A stretch of DNA of 64,000 nucleotides from a virus, in the IMG/VR virus record IMGVR_UViG_3300034683_000117, positions 1 through 64,000 of that record; one strand, 5' to 3'. The stretch's first letter is position 1. Each line of letters opens with the position of its first letter. The notes beneath the pieces are model-generated. The model was not told where the DNA came from, did not search any database, and saw only the letters and a program-made list of their open reading frames with translations. Shown here piece after piece: positions 34,586 through 41,794 of the stretch. The translations under genes were made by a program, and so were the position numbers.

Positions 34586-34867
34586 TTATTTATATTCTAA
34601 TCTCCAATTAATCCATGGACACCAAAAAATGTCTTTAGCACTTTGTGTACCGTCAATTTTTATAGCGTATTCTGGTTCAAGACAAAAATGTAATACACAT
34701 GTATTGTCAATATTATCACAAATTAATGGAATAAATTTACCATATGCACACCAATTTTGGCCTTTTAATTCGCCTTCAATATAATCAACGTAAAAATCTC
34801 CTATCATGCCTAGGTCTGCATGGTTGTACCCTAATAATTTATCTTGCGGTAAAAAATTTATTCTCAT
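34586..34867 (-). CDS. Hypothetical protein
   Basis: 93 residues; start ATG six bases behind AAAGG (the ATG just before is too close). 'GDFYVDYIEGELKGQNWCAYGKFIPL' in pieces, Trp-rich end 'FWCPWINWRLEY'. No family recognised. Confidence 0.55.
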   Translation of the reverse strand: MRINFLPQDKLLGYNHADLGMIGDFYVDYIEGELKGQNWCAYGKFIPLICDNIDNTCVLHFCLEPEYAIKIDGTQSAKDIFWCPWINWRLEYK

Positions 34868-34922
34868 CATATGCCTTTCTTGCACCACGTTGTAGCTCAT
34901 GTGCCGCTAAATTTTATTTTTA

Positions 34923-35132
34923 TTATATATTATTTTCCACATAATCACATGGTGGATAACATTCATCTATTATTTTTTTCATGATATTAGCATCCTCCCA
35001 TGATTCAAACCACCCAATAATATCACCTATATATATTTCACCCTCCTTTAGTTCCTCCCATTTATTAGGTTTACCAGTGCACAATATATATTGGTCTTTA
35101 ACCTTTTTTATCATCAACCCTTTGTATTCCAT
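34923..35132 (-). CDS. Hypothetical protein
   Basis: 69 residues, 'YKGLMIKKVKDQYILCTG', 'GDIIGWFESWEDANIMKKII'. Compact alpha-beta pattern with AGGAGGCG before the ATG. No family recognised. Confidence 0.6.
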   Translation of the reverse strand: MEYKGLMIKKVKDQYILCTGKPNKWEELKEGEIYIGDIIGWFESWEDANIMKKIIDECYPPCDYVENNI

Positions 35133-35146
35133 ATAACAACGCCTCC

Positions 35147-35602
35147 TTATATCTGTCTATGTCCCCATATATGAGCTACACCATCAATTACTTCTATAAC
35201 TTCAACTTCTTCTATATCGCACCCAAAATCCCAATCTGCCGGAATATCTCTCCAGCTTGCGTATTCGTATACAGCATCACTTTCAACATCGTGTACAACA
35301 ACCGCTCCATCCCAATCACACAAATATATTGTATCGCTGTCATCTCCCGCATTGTCTACAATTTCAATCAAATGCTCTACAGCATCATCAAAATCATATT
35401 CATATGGATTTAACAAATCTTTCAACTCATCGGTATTAACCAATATTTCTGCCCGATGGTTATATACTGGCTCGGCAATTCCTAAATTGTCTCCCCGTGA
35501 TATATTAATTTTATCTCCATATTTATATATCAACGGATAACCACTATTTGCCAATGATTCTCTGGCTGTTTCCAGCAATTCCTTAGCTTGTTCTCTTGTC
35601 AT
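35147..35602 (-). CDS. Acidic hypothetical protein
   Basis: 151 residues from the ATG behind AGGAGG. Strongly acidic C-terminal half ('NAGDDSDTIYLCDWDGAVVV', 'DWDFGCDIEEVEVIEVID'). Such charge can mimic DNA or bind basic partners, as in some anti-defence proteins, but no family is recognised. Confidence 0.6.
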   Translation of the reverse strand: MTREQAKELLETARESLANSGYPLIYKYGDKINISRGDNLGIAEPVYNHRAEILVNTDELKDLLNPYEYDFDDAVEHLIEIVDNAGDDSDTIYLCDWDGAVVVHDVESDAVYEYASWRDIPADWDFGCDIEEVEVIEVIDGVAHIWGHRQI

Positions 35603-35616
35603 TGTGATACCTCCTT

Positions 35617-35892
35617 TCAATCTTCGGCTACTAAATATATAGATTCTAACCCCGCCCATGGCGCATTAGCTGTTCCACTGTTCAACTTAAACGCATTAGC
35701 TATTGCTTCCTTGTCAAAATCGCCCACCCAGTCCAATGCGTCATCATCGTCGCTAAATTCGACATTATCTGTCCAATCATATTCTACCCATTCACCATCG
35801 GGTATCTGATAACTAACATTTGTATAAAACTCTATATCATCAAGCTTATAATCTGACAAATCTTCACCATCTTCAAAAAAAACATGTACCAT
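35617..35892 (-). CDS. Very acidic small protein
   Basis: 91 residues with about 27 Asp/Glu and few basic residues ('DWTDNVEFSDDDDALDWVGD'). DNA mimicry is conceivable. It overlaps the upstream gene by 20 bases. Confidence 0.6.
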   Translation of the reverse strand: MVHVFFEDGEDLSDYKLDDIEFYTNVSYQIPDGEWVEYDWTDNVEFSDDDDALDWVGDFDKEAIANAFKLNSGTANAPWAGLESIYLVAED

Positions 35893-36082
35893 TGTTCATA
35901 TACTCAATAACTACTGGTTCATCGTCTATTTTGACGTTTACAAATACATTGCCGAACATGCCTTTTTGTTCCTCTTCCTGAATTATTTCGTGCAAACCTT
36001 GTTGCGAAATATATTCGGCCAAATCGTTTAACATAATATAATCCGCTAAATCCATCATGTTTTCTTTTTTCAGTTTTAACAT
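35873..36082 (-). CDS. Small protein, unknown
   Basis: 69 residues, helical start ('LADYIMLNDLAEYISQQGLH') and a beta end ('NVFVNVKIDDEPVVIEYM'). AGGAGG precedes the ATG. Confidence 0.6.
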   Translation of the reverse strand: MLKLKKENMMDLADYIMLNDLAEYISQQGLHEIIQEEEQKGMFGNVFVNVKIDDEPVVIEYMNNGTCFF

Positions 36083-36094
36083 TTTTATTTCCTC

Positions 36095-36532
36095 CTATTC
36101 CCATTCCAGTCCATATTGTTCTACTAAGTCTATAAAATCACCATCAATGCTCGTATCAACATATACAGCCGTTCCATCATTATCTTCATCATCAATAACA
36201 ACAAGGCCCGCGGACAACCATCCTTCCACCTTTCCATTGTTTAAGAAATCTACCATTTCAACAGAATCATTTTTCCAATATAAATTAAAATGTTTCATGT
36301 TCTCTAACAGCTCGCTTGATTGGTTGATAGCCCAATCATAATTATCTATTGCATATTGTGCATCTTCTATATCTTCAGGAATAGTTGTACTATCCGCTGT
36401 CCATATAGTATCCGATGTTGTCCCATTGTCCCAAGTTGCAGCCAGTACCTTCGCTCCATCCCTTGTATGCGCTATAAAAAATGTATAGCGATCACCATCA
36501 TCCAATACAAATGCTGTTTCTTTATTTGCCAT
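36095..36532 (-). CDS. Acidic hypothetical protein
   Basis: 145 residues, net negative, beta-rich N-terminus ('ETAFVLDDGDRYTFFIA') and acidic end ('DFIDLVEQYGLEWE'). First gene behind a GTTTAAA-class promoter; AGGAGG precedes the ATG. Confidence 0.65.
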   Translation of the reverse strand: MANKETAFVLDDGDRYTFFIAHTRDGAKVLAATWDNGTTSDTIWTADSTTIPEDIEDAQYAIDNYDWAINQSSELLENMKHFNLYWKNDSVEMVDFLNNGKVEGWLSAGLVVIDDEDNDGTAVYVDTSIDGDFIDLVEQYGLEWE

Positions 36533-36568
36533 TTTTAATTCCTCCTAAATATTTTTTATTTTGTATCT

Positions 36569-36602
36569 ATAATATAGAGTCTCAACGCTCTATATTTTAA
36601 AC
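36569..36602 (-). promoter_or_regulatory. GTTTAAA-N19-TATATTAT promoter-like element 1
   Basis: GTTTAAA (36602-36596) and TATATTAT (36576-36569), 19 bases apart, about 36 bases before the ATG at 36532. The spacer ends in ACTC, as in most other copies. Confidence 0.7.
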
Positions 36603-36617
36603 CCTGCATAAAAATAT

Positions 36618-36797
36618 TTATTGTTTATTATTTTGATATTCGTTTATATATTTATCATAATTTTGCCATATATTGCCTAAATTGATGTCTTGGCATAATA
36701 TACCATCCACAATTGCATAATATAATTTTAGCACAATTTGTTTGTCTAGTAAATCCTGCACCGCCTTTCTAATTAGAAAATCTTGTAATTCTGTCAT
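36618..36797 (-). CDS. Small protein, unknown
   Basis: 59 residues from the ATG behind GAAAGAAG: 'LIRKAVQDLLDKQIVLKLYY', ending 'YDKYINEYQNNKQ'. Helical. It starts three bases after the small membrane protein gene stop. Confidence 0.5.
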   Translation of the reverse strand: MTELQDFLIRKAVQDLLDKQIVLKLYYAIVDGILCQDINLGNIWQNYDKYINEYQNNKQ

Positions 36798-36799
36798 TT

Positions 36800-36925
36800 T
36801 TAATCTTCTTTCCAAAATATAGAAGTTTTGTCATAATACAACCGTATAATATCTTTGGCTGTATTATATAAACCATATAGTGTGATTATAAGTATTGATA
36901 CTGTAATTATCTTTTGCAATAACAT
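36800..36925 (-). CDS. Small membrane protein
   Basis: 41 residues with one hydrophobic segment ('IITVSILIITLYGLY') then a charged tail. AGGGTG precedes the ATG. It fits exactly between its neighbours. Confidence 0.55.
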   Translation of the reverse strand: MLLQKIITVSILIITLYGLYNTAKDIIRLYYDKTSIFWKED

Positions 36926-36929
36926 ATTA

Positions 36930-37295
36930 TCACCCTTGAATATAATTTACTGCATCAATATACTGGTCAACTATATTTTGGAACCTTGCAATAGCTTCTT
37001 GTAGTGTAATACGCCCCATAAACTCCACCCCGCAATCTTTATTATTTGCATCTATACGTTTGATTTCTAGTCCATAAAACGTATATGATAATACAAATAT
37101 ACTATCGCAAGCATGTACTACAAGCGGCAAATCGCTTTGCGTTATTTCCATAAACCAATTTAAAGCCTCCTGTAAATTATTTTTAGCTTCTGTTTTGGTT
37201 TTACCATATTCTTTCCATGGTCCCAAAGCGGCGACATATCCGCTGTGTTTACGCATCAACGTATCTTTATATTCTGTTATGTCAATTTTTAACAT
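36930..37295 (-). CDS. HicB-like or similar small protein
   Basis: 121 residues from the ATG behind AAGGGGTG. The N-terminal part 'GYVAALGPWKEYGKTKTEAKNNLQEAL' in pieces resembles the HicB antitoxin fold (strand, G-x-G turn, helix). The C-terminal half is different and no HicA toxin is adjacent. A solitary HicB-fold regulator is possible. Confidence 0.5.
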   Translation of the reverse strand: MLKIDITEYKDTLMRKHSGYVAALGPWKEYGKTKTEAKNNLQEALNWFMEITQSDLPLVVHACDSIFVLSYTFYGLEIKRIDANNKDCGVEFMGRITLQEAIARFQNIVDQYIDAVNYIQG

Positions 37296-37314
37296 AATAT
37301 CACCCCTTATTTTT

Positions 37315-37393
37315 TGGTGGAGCTGCGGGGAATCGAACCCCGGTCCGGAGTTTTGCACGTTGGCCTTTCACTCCGTCGATACCTTCCAGCCCC
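37315..37393 (-). ncRNA. tmRNA-like minimal RNA: tRNA-like domain without mRNA part
   Basis: A 79-nt RNA on the minus strand. The 5' end GGGGCTG pairs with CAGCTCC over seven bases, with a G3-U70-type wobble, discriminator A and an encoded CCA, the alanyl-tRNA synthetase identity set. It has GGTATCGACGG, the tmRNA-type replacement of the D-arm, and a T-arm CGGGGTTCGATTCCCCG. Where tmRNA carries its P2 helix and message, there is only a six-base helix (CGGAGT / ACTCCG) closed by an 18-nt loop. No tag frame or pseudoknots fit. It lies between two genes of the leftward operon. Confidence 0.75.
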
Positions 37394-37398
37394 TATCT

Positions 37399-37728
37399 TT
37401 ACACTCTTGCTAATGCCCTACACCCTATGATCTTACCCTGGTCATCTCTGACAGAATCATCTGGTATAACCAAATCTTGCCTATCTTTAGCAGCTTGGGC
37501 CACTAAAGCAGATACTATATACAATGTATCTGGCGCAGGATCTGGCAATCCGTCAACAGTACCATATAATGTCTTATTAATATTAACATTGATACCATTA
37601 ATATTAATAACATCTATAGTTTGTCTTGTCGTTGCGCACCTAGCCACTTGACCTGATGCTGGGATTGTTATATCCCCAGCATCTGTCAAGATATTGATAT
37701 CGTGAGGTGTTAAGTTAATTATCTTCAT
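37399..37728 (-). CDS. Conserved phage protein, unknown
   Basis: 109 residues: 'IINLTPHDINILTDAGDITI', 'PASGQVARCATTRQTIDVI', 'YIVSALVAQAAKDRQDLVIP'. The 'NLTPHxI' start and 'IPxSGxxAR' motif mark a family often met in phages of Bacillota, with no known role. It overlaps the next gene upstream by four bases. Confidence 0.75.
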   Translation of the reverse strand: MKIINLTPHDINILTDAGDITIPASGQVARCATTRQTIDVININGINVNINKTLYGTVDGLPDPAPDTLYIVSALVAQAAKDRQDLVIPDDSVRDDQGKIIGCRALARV

Positions 37729-38201
37729 ATTTTCACCTTCTCTATAATAAAATCTTTTACTGTTTGTTCAATATCTTCAAAATCGTATAAATACATGTTA
37801 CATGCAACATCCCAAATGTCGGCTACATCATCATCAGTCAATTTATCCACATATTCTGGGTAATGATCCTTTATATATTTTATTGCATGGTTATACAAAA
37901 TAGTTTCTCTGTTTTTGTCTAAAATATATTCATTATACATATACCATGCGTTTTGTATATCTTTAAGTATATCACCGCTAAAGTCTACAATACCTATTGC
38001 CTCATTGTAAAACCCAGCGTTATACAATTTTTCAAGATTGTTAAACAATTTATGTGAATATATACTTACGTACAAATCCGCAACTGTATTTATCGCGTCC
38101 TCTATATAGCCTTCATATTCAAATGCCACCTCATCGCACATCATGGCATCATCTTGTCCCTGTAACAGATTCTCTACATCGTATTTTTTATATTCTAACA
38201 T
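37725..38201 (-). CDS. Paralogous small protein A, unknown
   Basis: 158 residues from the ATG behind GGAGGGAAG. The start 'MLEYKKYDVENLLQG' matches that of the protein at 39212-39694 ('MLKFKKYDVENLLGE'), and both share a helical plan and ends ('AIKYIKDHYPEYVDKL' / 'AVRIIQDRYPEFVDKI'). They are tandem-type paralogs separated by 1 kb. Function unknown. Confidence 0.65.
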   Translation of the reverse strand: MLEYKKYDVENLLQGQDDAMMCDEVAFEYEGYIEDAINTVADLYVSIYSHKLFNNLEKLYNAGFYNEAIGIVDFSGDILKDIQNAWYMYNEYILDKNRETILYNHAIKYIKDHYPEYVDKLTDDDVADIWDVACNMYLYDFEDIEQTVKDFIIEKVKI

Positions 38202-38235
38202 TTTTCTTCCCTCCAATTTTATTATTTATGTATCT

Positions 38236-38269
38236 ATAATATAGAGTTTTGATACTCTATATTATAAAC
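38236..38269 (-). promoter_or_regulatory. GTTTAAA-class promoter-like element 2
   Basis: GTTTATA (38269-38263), 19 bases, TATATTAT (38243-38236), about 35 bases before the ATG at 38201. One base differs in the upstream box. Confidence 0.68.
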
Positions 38270-38288
38270 CCTACACAAAAATTTTTAT

Positions 38289-38582
38289 TTATTCTTGCCA
38301 CCCTTCAAGGAGCATGGCCACACCATATGGTATATGGCTGTCTTGATTTGGACTATTCAATAGCCATACCAACGGATCGCCACCATTACATATACAATTA
38401 GCAAATAAATGATCGGCAAATGCTGGATTAACAACCACTTTCGCGGTGTTTACATCACTTTTTCCATTCCAACCTATAGCCTTATAAAAATCGACTATAG
38501 AGTGAATAGATACCTTGCCTACACGTACCAACCTAGCGTTCTTAAATACGCTGGGCAATCTTGGTTCTTGCAATTCTACCAT
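38289..38582 (-). CDS. Hypothetical protein
   Basis: 97 residues: 'LVRVGKVSIHSIVDFYKAIG', 'NPAFADHLFANCICNGGDPL'. It follows the next gene by one base. No family recognised. Confidence 0.6.
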   Translation of the reverse strand: MVELQEPRLPSVFKNARLVRVGKVSIHSIVDFYKAIGWNGKSDVNTAKVVVNPAFADHLFANCICNGGDPLVWLLNSPNQDSHIPYGVAMLLEGWQE

Positions 38583-38583
38583 G

Positions 38584-39084
38584 TCATTTTACCTCCTGTA
38601 AAACGTTATTTTGATTAACAAGTTTTAATTCAAATATTCTATTTTTATCTAGCTTTCTTTTTACATCTTGACGTTCTATAGTATTATAACTACCGTCAAG
38701 TATACCTTGCGTGTACTCTGTTATTTCCCAATTCCTAGCCTCAAAATATTGTTTAAATGTTTTATATGCCACCAGCTTTTGTTGCATATCGTATTTATTA
38801 GCTTGTAATTGTCTAATATAACGATATGTATACTTGTCGTTTAACTCAAACACACCATAACAAATCTTATTATTATTTATTTGTGTATTCTTGCGATAAA
38901 TTCTTTTTAATTCATCTATTACTTTTTTGCTTTGACCGCATATTGCCCAATATCCCAACTGGTTACGCATATCATAATCTAAATTAAACATCATCTTTTT
39001 GTTACCGATTATAACATATGCCTTGAACGATTCCGATGCATACCTGTAACAAGTATATGCATAATTAATTTTATCCTTAGCCAT
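38584..39084 (-). CDS. Hypothetical basic protein
   Basis: 166 residues, Lys/Tyr/Asn-rich, alpha-beta. 'NDKYTYRYIRQLQANKYDMQ' and 'KQYFEARNWEITEYTQGILD'. GGAGG precedes the ATG. It has a sigma-A-type promoter of its own and a structured leader. Confidence 0.6.
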   Translation of the reverse strand: MAKDKINYAYTCYRYASESFKAYVIIGNKKMMFNLDYDMRNQLGYWAICGQSKKVIDELKRIYRKNTQINNNKICYGVFELNDKYTYRYIRQLQANKYDMQQKLVAYKTFKQYFEARNWEITEYTQGILDGSYNTIERQDVKRKLDKNRIFELKLVNQNNVLQEVK

Positions 39085-39111
39085 TTGATAAAACCTCCAT
39101 TTTATTTTATA

Positions 39112-39148
39112 TTGCCGTGTTTTGGCGATTTGCTCAGGTACACGGCAA
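39112..39148 (-). promoter_or_regulatory. Leader hairpin
   Basis: TTGCCGTGT and ACACGGCAA form a nine-base stem with a 19-base loop in the leader, about 28 bases before the ATG at 39084. It may control translation or stabilise the message. Confidence 0.45.
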
Positions 39149-39179
39149 ACCTACTCTTTAATAAGTCTTGTATACTAGA

Positions 39180-39208
39180 ATTATATTATATAATAGTTAT
39201 ATTGTCAA
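39180..39208 (-). promoter_or_regulatory. Sigma-A-type promoter
   Basis: TTGACA (39208-39203), 17 bases, TATAAT (39185-39180). It starts right behind the end of the gene 39212-39694 and drives 38584-39084. Confidence 0.7.
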
Positions 39209-39211
39209 CTA

Positions 39212-39694
39212 TTATTGATCACCTCCTTTTATCCATTCCACCAATTCATCAACGATGGATTCGATATCTGCGAACTTGTTTCCATCATCAATATTTGTTA
39301 GTGCTAGTGCTAGATCGCTGACTTTTATTTTGTCTACAAATTCTGGATAGCGATCTTGAATAATTCTAACTGCATAGTTAAACACTATCTCGTCAAAGTT
39401 ATTATAAATTTGCCGCTCGGTATAATAGTACCATGCTTGTCCAATGTTTTTGATTAAGTCTCCAGCATCGCCATATTCTTGTATAACATCATCATAATTG
39501 CCACTATTATACAGTATTGGAACAGCTTCAAATAATACATCGTTCCATATACTGACCGATGAATCAGCTGTCTCTGTTATTGCTTCTCTAATTTCAACAT
39601 CACCAGCCACATCTAACACGCGGTCAAGGACTTGTTCGTCGTCCTGCAATTCCCCTAACAGATTCTCTACATCGTATTTTTTAAATTTTAACAT
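39212..39694 (-). CDS. Paralogous small protein B, unknown
   Basis: 160 residues from the ATG behind GGAGG; paralog of 37725-38201 with the same start motif and acidic middle. 'NSGNYDDVIQEYGDAGDLIK' aligns with 'NAGFYNEAIGIVDFSGDILK'. It ends with 'VDELVEWIKGGDQ'. Function unknown. Confidence 0.65.
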   Translation of the reverse strand: MLKFKKYDVENLLGELQDDEQVLDRVLDVAGDVEIREAITETADSSVSIWNDVLFEAVPILYNSGNYDDVIQEYGDAGDLIKNIGQAWYYYTERQIYNNFDEIVFNYAVRIIQDRYPEFVDKIKVSDLALALTNIDDGNKFADIESIVDELVEWIKGGDQ

Positions 39695-39728
39695 TTTTAA
39701 TTCCTCCAATTTTATTATTTTATTTTAT

Positions 39729-39762
39729 ATAATATATAGTATTTAACAATGTATTTTTAAAC
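39729..39762 (-). promoter_or_regulatory. GTTTAAA-class promoter-like element 3
   Basis: GTTTAAA (39762-39756), 19 bases, TATATTAT (39736-39729). The whole leader is nearly identical to that of element 5 (40624-40657). Confidence 0.7.
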
Positions 39763-39805
39763 CTTGCCTCAATTTTTTTACCAGCATTTTTATTGAACGG
39801 TTCTA

Positions 39806-40054
39806 CTATTTTTTAACATAATAACTGGGATAACGTCCCAACTCATTAACACAATTGTAATAAATAAAAGCGTTAACTACAATGTTAAAATCTTCATTAT
39901 CGCTATTATCTTTATTAATAGCGATAGGATAGCCTAATATACCGTTTAATCTTGCATTACATGGCGCTATGTATATAGTATTGCCATTATCATATATTTT
40001 TTTTGCTATTGTTTTATTTATCCTTTTATATCCATCAACTTCTATTTGTCGCAT
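39806..40054 (-). CDS. Small protein, unknown
   Basis: 82 residues from the ATG behind GGAGGG. 'MRQIEVDGYKRINKTIAKKI', 'GILGYPIAINKDNSDNEDFN'. Compact; no family recognised. Confidence 0.55.
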   Translation of the reverse strand: MRQIEVDGYKRINKTIAKKIYDNGNTIYIAPCNARLNGILGYPIAINKDNSDNEDFNIVVNAFIYYNCVNELGRYPSYYVKK

Positions 40055-40094
40055 TTTTAAACCCTCCAATAATTTTTAATTTTATTCTTTATCT

Positions 40095-40128
40095 ATAATA
40101 TAGAGTCTTTATATACTTGTTTTTAAAC
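40095..40128 (-). promoter_or_regulatory. GTTTAAA-class promoter-like element 4
   Basis: GTTTAAA (40128-40122), 19 bases, TATATTAT (40102-40095), before the gene starting at 40054. Confidence 0.7.
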
Positions 40129-40191
40129 CTGCTTAAAAATTTGCTAGACTTGTTTTAAGTCGATTCTTGCATAATATTATATTAATATAAG

Positions 40192-40225
40192 CACAAAAAC
40201 TGTCAAGAGGTTTTAACCTCTTGAC
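40192..40225 (-). terminator. Terminator after the gene 40239-40589
   Basis: GTCAAGAGGTT / AACCTCTTGAC form an 11-base stem, then AGTTTTTG on the minus strand. The right arm contains a TTGACA with a TATAAT 19 bases on, so a weak promoter may start here as well. Confidence 0.75.
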
Positions 40226-40238
40226 TAAGTACAACATA

Positions 40239-40589
40239 TTATTGTCTAGTGATCTTTAAAATCAGTCCTGCAGCTTGATATAACGCCCTTGCCTGAACGT
40301 CAAGCCATATCTCATGATTATTCGGCTGCAAATCTCCACCATGTTTGCGCTTTAACTCTGATGGTGAGCATAGCCTCTCGGCTATATCACAATCATAAAT
40401 TAAAGCATTGCCACTTTCTGAATACTCGTGCCAACTTTTGGCACCATTTAATAACTGTTGTTTATCTTGAATATCTTGATCATCATTAAAATAACTCAAG
40501 ATATCCATCGCATATAGCTTAACACCTTTTTGCCATGCACTGTTTGCCTTTACGCCATTTATAGCTTCCCTTAATTCTTTTACTTTCAT
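40239..40589 (-). CDS. Hypothetical protein
   Basis: 116 residues from the ATG behind GGAGGATAAAAAG. 'LREAINGVKANSAWQKGVKL', 'NALIYDCDIAERLCSPSELK'. This resembles small phage proteins of unknown role with a helical core. Confidence 0.6.
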   Translation of the reverse strand: MKVKELREAINGVKANSAWQKGVKLYAMDILSYFNDDQDIQDKQQLLNGAKSWHEYSESGNALIYDCDIAERLCSPSELKRKHGGDLQPNNHEIWLDVQARALYQAAGLILKITRQ

Positions 40590-40623
40590 CTTTTTATCCT
40601 CCAATTTTATTATTTTATTTTAT

Positions 40624-40657
40624 ATAATATATAGTATTTAACAATGTATTTTTAAAC
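40624..40657 (-). promoter_or_regulatory. GTTTAAA-class promoter-like element 5
   Basis: GTTTAAA (40657-40651), 19 bases, TATATTAT (40631-40624). The GTTTAA overlaps the last codon and stop of the upstream gene (40652-41005), which shows how tightly the module is packed. Confidence 0.7.
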
Positions 40658-41005
40658 CTTATATTTGTATAGTGTTAATGCTATATCGTTATTGATCCAG
40701 TCAATTAACAATACGTATTCGTCGCCTAACAGATTATTAAATTGGCTATTGAAGTAATTGTTTATTTCATCAATTGCTTTATCGACAAGCAATATTTGCT
40801 CGTCAAAGTCATGAGGCACTTTATAACCTAACCATGTTAAAAATTCATTGCAGGCATCTTGTCCTGCTTGACTGGATACTATTGTCTCAATTATATACGT
40901 GTTGTCGTATAAGTAACCGTCAGCTTCTAGTTCTTTTTTGGCTTTCTCTATTGCTTGAACCATATTATCCTTGTTTATCAGTTTATCTATTGCTATTCTA
41001 TCCAT
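40652..41005 (-). CDS. Hypothetical protein
   Basis: 117 residues, acidic and helical ('MVQAIEKAKKELEADGYLYD', 'DACNEFLTWLGYKVPHDFDE'). GGAGG precedes the ATG. No family recognised. Confidence 0.6.
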   Translation of the reverse strand: MDRIAIDKLINKDNMVQAIEKAKKELEADGYLYDNTYIIETIVSSQAGQDACNEFLTWLGYKVPHDFDEQILLVDKAIDEINNYFNSQFNNLLGDEYVLLIDWINNDIALTLYKYKV

Positions 41006-41042
41006 TTTAATTCCTCCAATAAAATTTATTTTTTATGTATCT

Positions 41043-41076
41043 ATAATATAGAGTATTTAACTAGCTTATTTTAAAC
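41043..41076 (-). promoter_or_regulatory. GTTTAAA-class promoter-like element 6
   Basis: GTTTAAA (41076-41070), 19 bases, TATATTAT (41050-41043). TTTTTTGCGTAAG lies just upstream, similar to the sequence before elements 1, 2 and 4. Confidence 0.7.
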
Positions 41077-41130
41077 CTTACGCAAAAAATTTTTATATGA
41101 ATATATAAGTATATATTCATATAAAAAACA

Positions 41131-41158
41131 TAAAAAAATAGCTGCTATATAGCAGCTA
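41131..41158 (-). terminator. Terminator of the sigma-like gene
   Basis: TAGCTGC-TATATA-GCAGCTA followed by seven Ts on the minus strand, 14 bases after the gene ending at 41172. Transcription of the downstream small genes must therefore start anew, which fits the GTTTAAA element placed right behind. Confidence 0.85.
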
Positions 41159-41171
41159 TGTAATAAAAACA

Positions 41172-41708
41172 TTATTTTATTGAGTAGCCAGCTTCATTAA
41201 GTGCCTTTTTTATGAGTTTGAATTTTTTGGAAATAGCCATAACCGATACACCTTGCAGTTTGGCTATTTCTGTCATGCTTAAACCAGCCAGCTTAAGTTT
41301 GATTATATCGTGATACTTTTTTGGAATTGTATCCCAAGCTTCATAATCGCTATCAAACTGACTACTAACAGCCAGTATATCACGTGTAGCAACTAGATCG
41401 TCGCTTTCTGATTCACGCTCACGCGTGATATAGTCTAGCGACTCATGCATGATATTATATTTATACTGATGTTTCATAGCATTATAAGCGCAAGTCGCTA
41501 GATATGTAAGGCCGGGTATAAATGCGTGTTTTTTGTCGTTAGTCACAAACTTGATCATAATGTTATCAACTATATCTATAGCTTCATCAAAAGTTAAACG
41601 ACAAACTTTACTGATATACTTAATAGCCAACCGATATTGCTCCTCATTATATAAATCGATCGCTCCTTTCGCAGCTTGTACATATTGATACTGTTTGTTG
41701 TTATCCAT
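41172..41708 (-). CDS. Sigma-70-like factor or HTH regulator
   Basis: 178 residues from the ATG behind GGAGG. 'DEAIDIVDNIMIKFV' and 'LTYLATCAYNAMKHQYKYNI' look like a reduced region 2; the C-terminal 'KYHDIIKLKLAGLSMTEIAKLQGVSVMAIS' in pieces is a region-4-type helix-turn-helix. It is the first leftward gene next to the noncoding region and has its own terminator. A candidate to read the GTTTAAA promoters just downstream. Confidence 0.65.
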   Translation of the reverse strand: MDNNKQYQYVQAAKGAIDLYNEEQYRLAIKYISKVCRLTFDEAIDIVDNIMIKFVTNDKKHAFIPGLTYLATCAYNAMKHQYKYNIMHESLDYITRERESESDDLVATRDILAVSSQFDSDYEAWDTIPKKYHDIIKLKLAGLSMTEIAKLQGVSVMAISKKFKLIKKALNEAGYSIK

Positions 41709-41748
41709 TTTTTGCATCCTCCATTTTTTATATTTATTTTATGCTTCT

Positions 41749-41794
41749 ATTATAATGCTTGATTGTTTGATTTGCAATGCGAACATATACGAAC
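41749..41794 (-). promoter_or_regulatory. Promoter of the leftward sigma-like gene with GTTCG repeats
   Basis: TTGCAA (41777-41772), 17 bases, TATAAT (41754-41749). Just upstream lies GTTCGTATATGTTCG (41794-41780), two direct GTTCG half-sites one turn apart, similar to but not a true LexA palindrome. Confidence 0.6.

Noticed and set aside
37315-37393. Reading the 79-nt RNA as an ordinary tRNA
   Set aside because: No D-stem and no seven-base anticodon loop can be formed; the tmRNA-type GGTATCGACGG fits instead.
41780-41794. Second LexA box
   Set aside because: The two half-sites are direct repeats (CGAAC twice), not the inverted pair that LexA needs; kept only as a repeat in the promoter entry.
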